DNA of 64,000 nt from Paraburkholderia metrosideri (GTDB lineage: Bacteria > Pseudomonadota > Gammaproteobacteria > Burkholderiales > Burkholderiaceae): contig NZ_CAJHCP010000004.1 of NCBI RefSeq assembly GCF_904848625.1, forward strand, positions 1 through 64,000. The letters run 5' to 3'. The position numbers and the translations under genes were made by a program. The notes under the pieces are model-generated. The model had not been told where the DNA came from. It was given only the letters and a program-made list of their open reading frames with translations, and searched no databases. Shown in pieces: positions 16,854 through 26,147 of this stretch. Every line of letters starts with the position of its first letter. The stretch's first letter is position 1.

Positions 16854-18776
16854 ATGACACTCGTAAAGAAATCTAAAATCGCGGCTTCTGCCTTGAAATC
16901 AACGGCCCCGACCCCGGCTCCAGCCACGCCCGCCCCGGCCAAGAAGACGCGCGCTGCCCCTGCCCCTGCCCGCCAACAGACCATATCCGAACGGGTTGCC
17001 GCCGCAACTGAGGAATTGGCCGCCGGGCTCACTCAGGCGTCCGCAGCGACCAAAGAACTCGGCCGTTCAATGGAACAAATCGCCGCCGGGGCCGAAGAAG
17101 CCGCAAGCGCGTCCCAACAGCAATCGGCCGGAATGAAACGCATCGTCGCGTCACTCGCAACCGCGAAAGCGGAAGCCGATGCTTCTGGGCGCCGTGCTGA
17201 AACAGTCTTGACCTCGCTTGTTGAGACTAACGCGCAGATCGCCTCGTCTATTCGCTCGATCGAACGCAACGCCGAGCGCCAGCTTGCGGCCGTCGGCATG
17301 ATCAGCGAACTTGAACATCGCGCCAAGGAGATTGCGACGATAACGCAAACCGTAAGCGATATCGCCGATCAGACCAATATCCATGCGCTGAATGCCGCCA
17401 TAGAAGCGGCGCGCGCCGGCGAACAGGGGCGCGGTTTTGCCGTGGTGGCAGAGGAGGTGCGCACCTTGGCCGAAACTTCGGATAAAAGCGCGCAGGCGGT
17501 CCAGCAGCTCTCAGAGGTTATTCAGGCCGATGTGGGTGCCGTCGTCGCCGCACTAAAGTCAGCTTCGGAAAACGCCACCGCCCAGACCGAGGCTGCGAGC
17601 AAGGTGATCGAGAGTCTGGCGAGCCGAAGAAGCGACATGATTCGCATTGGCGAGGACAGCCGTGCCATTTTTGCCGCCGCGATAGAAGCTGAAAGCGCCG
17701 CGCTTGAAGCCGAGAAGGGTACTGAGGAAATCGCTAGCGCCGCCGAAGAGCAGTCCTCCGGCGCAGTGGAAGCGCAGGCAGTGGTCCAGGAACAGCACAA
17801 GTCACTGGAACAATCACAAATAGCAGCTCGCACCTTGGCGACCCTTTCCGAAGAGCTCCGAAACGGGACAGGTGGCGCCTCAACCGCTGAGCAGATCAGT
17901 TCCTCGGCCGAAGAACTTTCGGCAACGATCCAGGAACTGGCCGGTGCCGCCACAGAAGTCATGGCCGCGATCGAGGAAATCAATCGTGCCTGCCAATTGC
18001 AGGCCTCGGCCACGCAGCAAACTTCCGCCGCTCTAGCGCAGATCGAAAAGAGCGCCCAGCTGTCGCAGGAGAACGGGCGGGGAGCACGCGAGCGGGTGAA
18101 GGCGCTCGAAGCGGGGCTGGCGCAGAGCAGCGAGGCCATCAAAGGCCTGATCGAAGGTGTCAAGGTCGCCCTGCAGGAGACCCAAAACAGCGTCAAGACC
18201 GTTGGCCGCCTTGGCACGGTAGGACGGAAGATCGAAAAGACCGTTAATGCCATTTCGATGACCACCCTCCAGACCGGCATGCTGGCGGTCAGCGGCCTGG
18301 TCGAAGCAGCACGCGGCGGAGATGCCGGACGCGGTTTCGCCGTAGTCTCGACTGATATCCGTAATCTCGCACGCGAAGCCTCGGAAAATATTGACCGCGC
18401 CAAGGATACCGTGCGGGACCTCCTCGATCAGGTCGCGCTGCTGGAGCGCGAGCTTGATCAGATCATTGTCTCCGCTGAGCTCGAAGTACAAAACAACGAG
18501 GCCGTTTCATCGTCGCTCGAAAGAATCTCTCACGAGATCGAGGCGTTGGGCGCCGGGAGCGCGCTCATTGTCGAAGGTGCCGACACCATATTGTTAGCCA
18601 CCGTGGAAGCCGCCGCCGGGGCGCGCCAGGTCGCCAGCGCTGCAGAGGAAGCAGGTGCCGCCTCCCGTGAAGCGGCGAGCGCTGCTGCCCAACAATCGCA
18701 AGGGGCTGAGGATCTCGCCGCCGCCATTGAAGAGATTGCCTCGCTCGCCGATGAACTGAAGTTGCAAAATGCCTGA
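16854..18776 (+). CDS. soluble chemoreceptor with two signalling tips
   Basis: A 640-residue methyl-accepting-type protein with no membrane segment, no HAMP domain and no recognisable ligand domain. An Ala/Pro/Lys-rich tail (residues 15-42) precedes it. It has two long coiled-coil hairpins. Tip 1 (about residues 165-205) is canonical: [20 protein letters not shown] and [15 protein letters not shown]. Tip 2 (about 465-510) is divergent: [18 protein letters not shown], then [15 protein letters not shown]. Tip 1 should bind CheA/CheW in a cytoplasmic array; tip 2 may not. The start at 16854 is favoured by GGGAG upstream. It overlaps the CheW gene by 8 bases. No CheR-tethering pentapeptide is present at the C-terminus (KLQNA). 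Sensing may be indirect, through a partner. Confidence 0.88.
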   Translation: MTLVKKSKIAASALKSTAPTPAPATPAPAKKTRAAPAPARQQTISERVAAATEELAAGLTQASAATKELGRSMEQIAAGAEEAASASQQQSAGMKRIVASLATAKAEADASGRRAETVLTSLVETNAQIASSIRSIERNAERQLAAVGMISELEHRAKEIATITQTVSDIADQTNIHALNAAIEAARAGEQGRGFAVVAEEVRTLAETSDKSAQAVQQLSEVIQADVGAVVAALKSASENATAQTEAASKVIESLASRRSDMIRIGEDSRAIFAAAIEAESAALEAEKGTEEIASAAEEQSSGAVEAQAVVQEQHKSLEQSQIAARTLATLSEELRNGTGGASTAEQISSSAEELSATIQELAGAATEVMAAIEEINRACQLQASATQQTSAALAQIEKSAQLSQENGRGARERVKALEAGLAQSSEAIKGLIEGVKVALQETQNSVKTVGRLGTVGRKIEKTVNAISMTTLQTGMLAVSGLVEAARGGDAGRGFAVVSTDIRNLAREASENIDRAKDTVRDLLDQVALLERELDQIIVSAELEVQNNEAVSSSLERISHEIEALGAGSALIVEGADTILLATVEAAAGARQVASAAEEAGAASREAASAAAQQSQGAEDLAAAIEEIASLADELKLQNA

Positions 18777-20298
18777 AATTCTCGAAGACGCGGGAGCGGC
18801 ATCGTCCCTTCAATTCTTGACCTTCAGGATTGACGGGCGGCGCTATGCGCTGCCGGCGCATGAAGTCGCGGTGATCATCCGCGTCCCGCCGATGTCTCGG
18901 GTTCCACAAAGCCCCCCAGCGCTTCTTGGTATCACTAATTTGGGCGGAGCCGTCCTGCCGGTCGTCAGTCTGCGCGGGTTGCTAGGCATTGAGGAGACGC
19001 AAGCGCGTGCCAGCACGCGCGCCGTCGTTCTGGACATCGGGAGCAATGTAGCCCTTGTCGTCGATGCAGTGGATAGCCTGATTGAGATTTCGCCCGAGCG
19101 GATTGAATCGCATCAATCCGAACTGGGGATGGAAACCGGCGAGAAGCTGAAGGGGACATTTCTGACCGGCGCTGAAGGCGAAGCCGCGAAAATCCTCGAC
19201 ATCAAAGGCCTCCTGGATACCGCGTTCGCGAAACGTGCAAGCGCCGCGCACCGAACCGCGCGTACCGTGATGGCCGGAACAGTCGCAGTGGTCGAGGAAG
19301 TGAAAACTGCACATGAAATGTTGCTCACCTTTGAGGTCGCCGGTCAGGAATTTGCCCTTGATCTCACCGATGTTCAAGAAATCATTCCCGCTCCCAAAGC
19401 CCGCACCGCAATCCCCAAAACTGAAACGTTGGTCCTCGGGGTCACGGCTTTGCGCGGTACCTTGCTGCCGCTTCTATCCTTGCGCGGTCTGCTTGGCTTT
19501 CCGACTGCCGCGAAAGCCGCCAGCCGCGAAAAGGTCGTGGTCTTGAATGTTAACGGCGCGCAGGTGGGGCTGGTCGCCGATGCGGCGCGTGCGATCGTGG
19601 CGGCGGAAACCCATCTTGTCGATCCGATTCCGGGCGTTCTGGCCTCCCGCGCGGGCGGAGAATCGAGGATAAGGGCGATCTATCGCGGCGATGCCGGCAA
19701 GCGGTTGATATCGATCCTGGCGCCGGAGCAGTTGTTTCGGGAGGATGTAATGCAACGCTTGCGCGCACATCACCAGCGAGGCGAATCGCAATTGACTGCA
19801 CAAGCGCCTGCCGCGGAAGACAACGAGAATTTCTTGATCTTTCAGCTAGGCGGCGACGAATTTGCCCTTCCTATCGATGCGGTCGAAGAGATTGCGGCCC
19901 TCCCTGCGCAGATCACCCGCATTCCAAAAACGCCGAAATTTCTGGAAGGCGTGGTCAATCTTCGCGGTGCGGTGCTGCCGGTGATAGATCTTGGCCGCCG
20001 CTTCGACATGCCCCTGTCGACGCAAGCAAAGGGGCGACGCCTTGTCGTGGTCCGCACCGAACGGCGCCGTGCTGGCCTCATTGTGGATGGCGTCTCCGAC
20101 GTTCTGCGGACCAGCGAAGCGGCAATTAGAGGGGCGCCGGACTTGACAGATGACATCGCTCGACTAGTTAGTGGCGTCATCAACCTCGATGCGTCGGGCC
20201 GCATTGTTCTTGTGCTTTCCCCGCCTGAGTTGCTGACCCGCGCCGAGCGCGGCATACTGGATAAATTCCAGGCAGATCAAGGGCGGGTTGTTGAGTGA
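18769..20298 (+). CDS. triple CheW-domain coupling protein
   Basis: A 509-residue protein of three tandem CheW-like beta-barrel domains, at about residues 14-152, 182-322 and 353-495. Each shows the family features: [15 protein letters not shown] / [15 protein letters not shown] / [15 protein letters not shown], then [18 protein letters not shown] / [18 protein letters not shown] / [18 protein letters not shown]. CheW domains link receptors to CheA. Three in one chain would let it form much of a baseplate ring by itself. There is no separate single-domain CheW gene in the cluster. It starts 8 bases before the receptor stop and overlaps the CheB start. The third domain is closest to the consensus by eye. 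Confidence 0.92.
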   Translation: MPEILEDAGAASSLQFLTFRIDGRRYALPAHEVAVIIRVPPMSRVPQSPPALLGITNLGGAVLPVVSLRGLLGIEETQARASTRAVVLDIGSNVALVVDAVDSLIEISPERIESHQSELGMETGEKLKGTFLTGAEGEAAKILDIKGLLDTAFAKRASAAHRTARTVMAGTVAVVEEVKTAHEMLLTFEVAGQEFALDLTDVQEIIPAPKARTAIPKTETLVLGVTALRGTLLPLLSLRGLLGFPTAAKAASREKVVVLNVNGAQVGLVADAARAIVAAETHLVDPIPGVLASRAGGESRIRAIYRGDAGKRLISILAPEQLFREDVMQRLRAHHQRGESQLTAQAPAAEDNENFLIFQLGGDEFALPIDAVEEIAALPAQITRIPKTPKFLEGVVNLRGAVLPVIDLGRRFDMPLSTQAKGRRLVVVRTERRRAGLIVDGVSDVLRTSEAAIRGAPDLTDDIARLVSGVINLDASGRIVLVLSPPELLTRAERGILDKFQADQGRVVE

Positions 20299-21395
20299 TT
20301 AAAGTCCTGATCGTCGATGACTCCGCTCTGGTGCGAAAGCTCTTTGGCGGCGTCTTCGGGAATGACCGCGAATTCGAAATCCAGTTTGCGCCTAATGGCC
20401 TGGAAGCGCTGGAGCAACTGAAGGCCTTTAAGCCGAATGTCATCACGCTTGATGTCCAGATGCCTGGGATGAACGGACTGGAGTGCCTTGACCGGATCAT
20501 GCTGGAAAAACCCACGCCGGTCGTCATGGTATCGACCCTGACGTCGGAGGGAGCCGAAGCGACACTTGACGCGCTACGCCTGGGGGCCGTCGACTTCGTG
20601 ACCAAACCAGGCGGCGCGGTCTCCATGCGCATGGCAGAGTTTGCCCCCATTCTCCTGGAAAAGGTGCGCGCGGCCGCAACGGTTAAGGTCAGGGCTAGCG
20701 CGCGCCTGCGAGAGCGCATTCGACACCGCGCCAACATCTCCAACGCTATAGGGACCCGTGTCCCAAGGCCCAAAGATCGGGCACCGCCGCTCGCGCCTGA
20801 GGCCGGTGAGGGGCTAGTGGTTGTGGGAACCTCGACTGGCGGGCCGCCCGCGCTTGAGGCTCTGCTGACCACGCTTCCCGCAGGCTTTCCTTGGCCTATC
20901 GTAATCGCCCAGCATATGCCGGCAAGTTTCACCGGCGCTTTGGCGCGTCGCCTGGATGGCATTTGCAGTATTAGTGTTCAGGAAGTCCGCAGCCCAACCG
21001 CGCTGAAACCTGGAACGGCATATATCGGGCGTGGCGATGCCGACGTCATTGTGACCCGCCGTGCCGGGGCGTTGTTCGCCATGGCTGTGCCCGCCGAGGC
21101 GGGCTACCCTTGGCATCCAAGCACCAATCGGCTCGTGCGGTCCGCCGCGGAGCATGTCGCCCCCCGCCAGCTTGTGGGCGTTCTAATGACCGGTATGGGC
21201 GATGATGGCGCTGCAGCCATGGTCGAGCTGCGCGCATCGGGCGGTGCGACGATCGCCGAGGCCGAAGAAACCGCCGTGATCTGGGGTATGCCTGGTGAAC
21301 TGGTGAACCGCGGCGGTGCCGAATGGGTCGAACCCCTGCCAGGGATCGCCGATCGCTTGATGTCCCTTGTTCCTGTCCATGCCGCTAATTCGTAA
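20295..21395 (+). CDS. cheB: CheB receptor methylesterase
   Basis: A 366-residue CheB with an N-terminal receiver domain (Asp53 in TLDVQMPGMNG) and a C-terminal methylesterase domain. The catalytic triad is visible: Ser180 in GTSTGGP, His207 in AQHMP and Asp303 in MTGMGDDG. It removes methyl groups from receptor glutamates when phosphorylated by CheA. The GTG start overlaps the CheW stop. A linker of about 60 residues joins the domains. Its presence with CheR shows that the system retains adaptation. Confidence 0.95.
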   Translation: MIKVLIVDDSALVRKLFGGVFGNDREFEIQFAPNGLEALEQLKAFKPNVITLDVQMPGMNGLECLDRIMLEKPTPVVMVSTLTSEGAEATLDALRLGAVDFVTKPGGAVSMRMAEFAPILLEKVRAAATVKVRASARLRERIRHRANISNAIGTRVPRPKDRAPPLAPEAGEGLVVVGTSTGGPPALEALLTTLPAGFPWPIVIAQHMPASFTGALARRLDGICSISVQEVRSPTALKPGTAYIGRGDADVIVTRRAGALFAMAVPAEAGYPWHPSTNRLVRSAAEHVAPRQLVGVLMTGMGDDGAAAMVELRASGGATIAEAEETAVIWGMPGELVNRGGAEWVEPLPGIADRLMSLVPVHAANS

Positions 21396-22002
21396 ATCAT
21401 CTACTTCTCCAATCCCGTTACTCTCCGGTAAGGACGACGTTTTGCGCGCCCTCTTCGAGGGGAACACCGAGGAACGTTGGGTTGCAGCCCGCATCGCCGG
21501 CGGTGTGACCGGAGGTGCGAAGGCCTTGGGGGCCGCGCTACTTCTTGAGCGCGACGCTCGTGTGCGCGAGGCGATCCTCACCAGCCTCACCCGTATGGCC
21601 AGCCCGGATGCGGTTGAGGCGGTCCTGCCCTTGATGCGCGCAGAGATCGCAGCCTTGAGGACCGGGGCCATCGATGCATTGCGGGCGATGAAGCAGGCAG
21701 CATGGCCTTATCTGCCACAACTGCTGGCCGACCCCGACGCCGATGTCCGCTTGCTGGCCTGTGAGATTACGCGAACGCTTCCTGGAGAAGAAGCGACAAC
21801 GCTTCTCTGCGGCCTGATCGAGCGCGAGAGCGAGGCCAATGTCTGCGCCTCGGCCATCGAGGTCCTGGCCGAGCTTGGCACCGCCGAGGCTCTCCCCGCT
21901 CTCGAACGGTGTGCCGCACGCTTTCAAGGCGAGCGTTTTCTCGAGTTCTCGATCAAGGTCACCGGCGACCGCATCCGGTCGCAAACTGCCGGACTGGCGT
22001 GA
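21379..22002 (+). CDS. HEAT-repeat protein of the chemosensory cluster
   Basis: A 207-residue alpha-solenoid protein starting inside the 3' end of cheB and overlapping cheR by the sequence GTGA. Repeated helical pairs such as DARVREAILTSLTRM, LRTGAIDALRAM and PDADVRLLACEITRTL mark at least four to five HEAT (armadillo-like) repeats. Such proteins act as protein-binding scaffolds. Its place between cheB and cheR suggests a role in array assembly or in linking the output to CheY. It is not part of the classical E. coli system. The precise partner is unknown. Confidence 0.82.
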   Translation: MPLIRKSSTSPIPLLSGKDDVLRALFEGNTEERWVAARIAGGVTGGAKALGAALLLERDARVREAILTSLTRMASPDAVEAVLPLMRAEIAALRTGAIDALRAMKQAAWPYLPQLLADPDADVRLLACEITRTLPGEEATTLLCGLIERESEANVCASAIEVLAELGTAEALPALERCAARFQGERFLEFSIKVTGDRIRSQTAGLA

Positions 22003-22847
22003 GCGAGTTCACCGCGATCACCGAGGAGGAATTCCGCAGGCTTTGCGAATTCATCTACCGGCGTACAGGGATGGTCTTCACTGAGGCCAAGCGTTACTAC
22101 ATCGAACGCCGTGTCGTGGAACGCATGTCGATCGCGGGCTCCGGAACTTTTGCGAGTTATTTCGCACGCCTGCGTACCGATGTAGACCACGAGATTGAGC
22201 GTCTCATCAATGCAGTCACTGTCAACGAAACCTACTTTTACCGGGAAGACCACCAGCTCCGCTGCATGACCAACGATCTTCTAGCCGATCGTCTGAAGCA
22301 TAAGGCCAGAGGAGAAACCATTCGCATCTGGTCGGTGCCTTGCTCGACCGGCGAAGAGCCCTTTTCGATTGCCATCTGGCTGCTCGAAAACTGGCGATTG
22401 GTCGATCAATACGACATCGAAATCGTCGGCTCTGATATCGACACAACGGTGATGGAGAAGGCCCACGCCGGGCTCTTCGGCAAGCGCGCCTTGATGCGCC
22501 TGCCGGACGACCTCGTCCGGCGGTATTTCGAACCGCAAGGAGGCGAGGTCTGGAAGATCATCGAAGAATTGCGCGAATCGGTCCTCTTCACTCCGGTCAA
22601 CATTGTCGACCCCGCTGAGACGCGTCAGCATGGACGCTTCGACATCATCTTTTGCCGCAACGTCCTGATCTATTTTGACGATGCCTCGCGCCGCGTCGCC
22701 GCGGAAAACCTTTACGAGAATTTGATGCCTGGGGGATTTATCTGCCTGGGGCATACGGAGTCGATGAGTCGCATTAGCCCCTTGTTTTCAGTGCGGCGTT
22801 TCACCGACGCGATCGTCTATCAAAAAGCCACGGGAGGACCCGCATGA
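21999..22847 (+). CDS. cheR: CheR receptor methyltransferase
   Basis: A 282-residue SAM-dependent methyltransferase. The GTG start overlaps the preceding stop (GTGA). The N-terminal all-helical CheR_N domain spans about residues 1-75 (FRRLCEFIYRRTGM). The catalytic domain carries the SAM-binding motif WSVPCSTGEEPFS, the acidic IVGSDIDTTVMEKA, and FDIIFCRNVLIYFD near its end. It methylates receptor glutamates, opposing CheB. It contains no TPR extension, and the cluster's receptor has no tethering pentapeptide, so it should act on helices directly. Confidence 0.95.
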   Translation: MSEFTAITEEEFRRLCEFIYRRTGMVFTEAKRYYIERRVVERMSIAGSGTFASYFARLRTDVDHEIERLINAVTVNETYFYREDHQLRCMTNDLLADRLKHKARGETIRIWSVPCSTGEEPFSIAIWLLENWRLVDQYDIEIVGSDIDTTVMEKAHAGLFGKRALMRLPDDLVRRYFEPQGGEVWKIIEELRESVLFTPVNIVDPAETRQHGRFDIIFCRNVLIYFDDASRRVAAENLYENLMPGGFICLGHTESMSRISPLFSVRRFTDAIVYQKATGGPA

Positions 22848-23230
22848 GCGATAAGAAGATACGCGTAATGGTGGTCGATGATGCAGCGCTTGTGCGCCTC
22901 TTCTACCGCGATACGCTTGAGAAAGCGGGATTCATCGTGGATGAAGCGCTCAACGGACTGGAGGCGCTTGAAAAAGTTCTTTCTGAAGCCCCGGACTTGC
23001 TCATCGTCGATGTCAACATGCCACAGATGGATGGCATTACCTTCGTCAAAACGCTTCGACGACAGGAACGTCCTGTGGCGGGAATTCCGGTCCTCATCAC
23101 CAGCACGGAGGCGGCGCCGCAAGACTTTGCCGCTGCCCGGGAGGCAGGTGCCAATTTCTACCTGGTGAAGCCCATTGACCCAGACAGGCTGCTCGCTTTC
23201 GCCGCCATGATGTGCGGGGTGGCCGCATGA
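22844..23230 (+). CDS. cheY: CheY-type response regulator 1
   Basis: A 128-residue stand-alone receiver domain. The acidic pocket is Asp12/Asp13 with phospho-acceptor Asp56 (LIVDVNMPQMDG). The switch Thr lies in ITSTEA and the conserved Lys in YLVKPI. It starts at an ATGA overlap with cheR and overlaps the cheA start, so it is translationally coupled to both. CheA is the likely phosphodonor. No effector domain is fused. Confidence 0.92.
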   Translation: MSDKKIRVMVVDDAALVRLFYRDTLEKAGFIVDEALNGLEALEKVLSEAPDLLIVDVNMPQMDGITFVKTLRRQERPVAGIPVLITSTEAAPQDFAAAREAGANFYLVKPIDPDRLLAFAAMMCGVAA

Positions 23231-25428
23231 ACGAATTCCTCGAGCAGTTTGTGATCGAATGCCGCGAACAGGTCGAGCAGGCGACCGCCGATCTTTTGGC
23301 GCTCGAAAAATCGCCATCGAACATCGAAAGACTGGACAGTGCCTTTCGCGCATTTCACAGCCTGAAAGGCGGCGCGGGTATCGTCGACTTTGACGCGATG
23401 GCCGAAGCCGTTCACGGGGCGGAAGACGGCCTCTCGTACGCCCGCAAGGGGACGATAGCGATCTCGCCGACATTGATCGGCGATTGCCTTGCCTGCCTTG
23501 ATCAGGTTATCCAATGGGTCGACGAGATCGCCAGGTCCGGTGACCTTCCCAAAGATGCTAGCAAGGAAGCGGCGGCCGTCGTGGCGCGTTTCTCACGCGG
23601 AGAGCGGGCGGATGCTGGCATCGATCAGCGGCCAGAAGTGAAACAACCTGTCGGCTGGCTCGCCACCATATTGGCGGAACATCCGGACGCTGCGCGAGAG
23701 GCGCAATGCGCGGTCCGATATACGCCTGGCGCGGATTGTTTCTTCTCCCAAGAGGACCCACTTGCGCGCATTGCAGGACTCCCGGGGCTATTGATCGTCG
23801 ATGTCTCCCCGGTACATCCGTGGCCGCAGTTGTGCGATCTTGATCCGTTTCAATGCAATCTCGTCCTGGTGGCCCTTTCGAGCGCTTCGGAGACCGAGAT
23901 TCGCAAAGCCCTGGCCGACGTTTTGGATCGCTGCCACATTGAAGCGTTGGGAGAGGCCGTCCGGAGGCCCGCTTCCTCCTTGTCACCCGACGCCCGCTCC
24001 TTATTCGAGGCACAACTTGCGCTTCTTGAGAGCACGGTTGACGATGACCTTGCCGGTAAAGTCGCATCCGCCGGCGCGGTCGTGGCGAATGTGTTTCTTG
24101 CCCAGGGCGACAATAGCCTGGCGGTCCCGATCGAAAAAGCAACGGCGCAAAGCTTGGCAGAAGCCCAGACCGCTCCCCTCGCTAGCGCGATCAAGGCAAT
24201 CCTTTTTGAGGAGGCCGCCAAACCCGGCCCGCCAGTACCTTTCGGGACTGAGCATGAGACCGCAGCGCGGACCTTGCGAATTGACGCCGGGCGGGTGGAC
24301 AGTCTGGTCGATCTAACGGCCGAGCTCACGGTCGCCAAGAACGCAATCGGCCACGTCGTGGCTTTGGCCCAGAACGGCGAAGAGGGATTGGAGCCGCTAT
24401 TAAAGCAACGCTTCGCCGTCCTTGACCGCCTGATTGGTGAATTGCAGCAGGGCGTACTCGCCCTGAGGGTTCTGCCTCTGCGGCATGTGTTCCAGCGATT
24501 TCCTCGCCTGCTGCGCGAGATTGCGGCAGGCCTCGATAAATCCGTCGATCTGGTGACGGAAGGTGCTGAAACGGAAGCCGACAAAGCCATCGTCGAGATG
24601 CTCTTCGAGCCGCTTTTGCATGTGGTGCGCAATGCTATCGATCACGGCATTGAGGACAAAGTACGCCGCCTGGCGCTCGGCAAGCCAGCGGTTGCGAAGC
24701 TCGGGCTTCGTGGCTATCGGGAGGGCGAAAACGTCGTCGTCGAGATCACCGATGACGGACAAGGGATCAATGTGGAGCGAGTTCGCCAGGTGGCGCTTGA
24801 ACGCGGTGTGGTAACTGCGGAGGCGCTTGCCGCCATGAGTGAAGCGCAGGTCACGGCCTTGATCTTTGAACCGGGGTTTTCGACGGCCCAGTCGGTAACC
24901 GATCTCTCTGGCCGGGGCGTGGGCATGGACGTGGTTCGCACCAAGGTTGTTCGCATGGGCGGCACGGTCGGTATCGAGAGCACGCCCGGAGCGGGCACTG
25001 CAGTCCGCTTTACGCTCCCCTTCAGTGTCATGCTTACCCGGATCATGGTGGTGAGCGCCGCGGGGCAGAAATTTGGCATTCCCCTCGATGCCGTGGTTGA
25101 AACTTTACGCGTGGGTCCTGACGCCATTGCACGGGTGGGCGCAGCGCAAGCGATCGTGCTGCGCAACCACACCGTTCCGGTAATCGATCTGCGAGAGGCC
25201 CTCAATTTGCACGGCGAGGGTGACCGAGGCCGAAACGCCGTTCTGGTCGTCGCCAACGTCGACGGCGTTCCCAGCGCCCTCCGGGTCGACGTGATAGGCG
25301 AGCGCTTCGACGCCATGTTGAAACCCCTGGAAGGCCTTCTGATTGGGACCCCCGGCCTGGCCGGCTCAACCCTCCTTGGCGATGGAAGCGTTCTTTTGAT
25401 CCTGGACCTTACGGAGCTCTGTCGATGA
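23227..25428 (+). CDS. cheA: CheA histidine kinase
   Basis: A 733-residue CheA. The Hpt domain carries the phosphorylated His44 in FRAFHSLKGGAG. The dimerisation helix region (SLVDLTAELTVAKNAIGHVV) precedes the ATPase domain, which has HVVRNAIDHGIED, DDGQGI and GRGVGMDVVRTK. A C-terminal CheW-like domain completes it (FGIPLDAVVETL). The middle part (about residues 135-255, with VRYTPGADCFFSQEDP and LDPFQCNLVLVALSSAS) is not the E. coli P2 type. It looks like an alternative CheY/CheB-docking domain. The start at 23227 uses an ATGA overlap. There is no fused receiver domain. Confidence 0.95.
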   Translation: MNEFLEQFVIECREQVEQATADLLALEKSPSNIERLDSAFRAFHSLKGGAGIVDFDAMAEAVHGAEDGLSYARKGTIAISPTLIGDCLACLDQVIQWVDEIARSGDLPKDASKEAAAVVARFSRGERADAGIDQRPEVKQPVGWLATILAEHPDAAREAQCAVRYTPGADCFFSQEDPLARIAGLPGLLIVDVSPVHPWPQLCDLDPFQCNLVLVALSSASETEIRKALADVLDRCHIEALGEAVRRPASSLSPDARSLFEAQLALLESTVDDDLAGKVASAGAVVANVFLAQGDNSLAVPIEKATAQSLAEAQTAPLASAIKAILFEEAAKPGPPVPFGTEHETAARTLRIDAGRVDSLVDLTAELTVAKNAIGHVVALAQNGEEGLEPLLKQRFAVLDRLIGELQQGVLALRVLPLRHVFQRFPRLLREIAAGLDKSVDLVTEGAETEADKAIVEMLFEPLLHVVRNAIDHGIEDKVRRLALGKPAVAKLGLRGYREGENVVVEITDDGQGINVERVRQVALERGVVTAEALAAMSEAQVTALIFEPGFSTAQSVTDLSGRGVGMDVVRTKVVRMGGTVGIESTPGAGTAVRFTLPFSVMLTRIMVVSAAGQKFGIPLDAVVETLRVGPDAIARVGAAQAIVLRNHTVPVIDLREALNLHGEGDRGRNAVLVVANVDGVPSALRVDVIGERFDAMLKPLEGLLIGTPGLAGSTLLGDGSVLLILDLTELCR

Positions 25429-25673
25429 CTGTCCAAGCCGCTGTAAATGGCATAGTCGTCCTGTCTGGCGAGTGCCCCAGCGAAGATGCTGAACCTCTTC
25501 AGCGCCATCTTCTGGCGGATCCTGTTCCCGCAGTTGATTGGCGGACTTGCGAAACGCTGCATGCCGCCGTTTTTCAGGTTCTTCTGGTCGCCCGCCCGCA
25601 AATGGTTGGGCCGCCGCGAACTGATTTCTTGCGCCAGCTTGCCGGGCATTTGCCTCGCGCGGGAAAGTTATGA
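25425..25673 (+). CDS. small STAS-like protein of the chemosensory cluster
   Basis: An 82-residue protein starting at an ATGA overlap with cheA, which supports its reality. The pattern VDWRTCETLHAAVFQVLLVARP resembles the core of a STAS-type domain (beta strand, then a helix that would carry a phosphorylatable Ser/Thr), but in shortened form. The position of the usual serine holds Cys or Thr. It could be an anti-sigma-antagonist-like or phosphorelay accessory protein. The family call is tentative and the start is set by coupling only. Confidence 0.6.
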   Translation: MTVQAAVNGIVVLSGECPSEDAEPLQRHLLADPVPAVDWRTCETLHAAVFQVLLVARPQMVGPPRTDFLRQLAGHLPRAGKL

Positions 25674-25765
25674 CAGAAGGGCGGACTTGACTGTAAAATT
25701 GTTGCTGATTCCGTCCACCGAAAGCCACGACAATGCCGCAGCACTGCCCCGATAATGCCGCAGCA

Positions 25766-26143
25766 ATGAGCGTTACCATTCTGATCGTCGATGACAGCAA
25801 ATTGGCGCGCATGTCAGTCGTCAAGTCGCTGAAAGCCCTTCAGCCAGACTGGACCCGCCTTGAGGCAGGTAACGCCGAGGAGGCCCTTGCCCTCACTCAA
25901 AACAGCAACCCCGATATCGCGCTCCTCGACTTCAACATGCCGGGCCTTGATGGTCTCGATCTCGCCGCTGAGCTTCGTGACTCCCATCCCCGCATGGTGA
26001 TCGCCCTCATTTCGGCCAACCGGCAGCAAGACGTAATCGCACGCGCCGAAGCGATGCAGGCCAGCTTTCTCGCCAAGCCCCTCACGGAAGCTGCGCTTGC
26101 GGTGTTTTTGACCAAAGCCGTAGATGCGCTCGGAAAGGACTGA
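25766..26143 (+). CDS. CheY-type response regulator 2
   Basis: A 125-residue receiver with acidic pocket Asp9/Asp10, phospho-acceptor Asp55 (ALLDFNMPGLDG), switch Ser in ALISANRQ and Lys in SFLAKPL. MSVTILIVDDSK at 25766 is the natural receiver start. An earlier in-frame ATG (25733) adds only a low-complexity piece. It follows a 92-base gap, the largest inside the cluster. A 12-base direct repeat AATGCCGCAGCA occurs at 25732 and 25754 just before the start. It may be paired with the next gene, a CheC-type phosphatase. Confidence 0.9.
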   Translation: MSVTILIVDDSKLARMSVVKSLKALQPDWTRLEAGNAEEALALTQNSNPDIALLDFNMPGLDGLDLAAELRDSHPRMVIALISANRQQDVIARAEAMQASFLAKPLTEAALAVFLTKAVDALGKD

Positions 26144-26147
26144 CGGT

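Noticed and set aside
25732..25765. 12-base direct repeat AATGCCGCAGCA as an attachment or regulatory site
   Set aside because: It is only two short copies, 22 bases apart, just before CheY2. It can be chance or a small duplication and has no partner elsewhere in the window.
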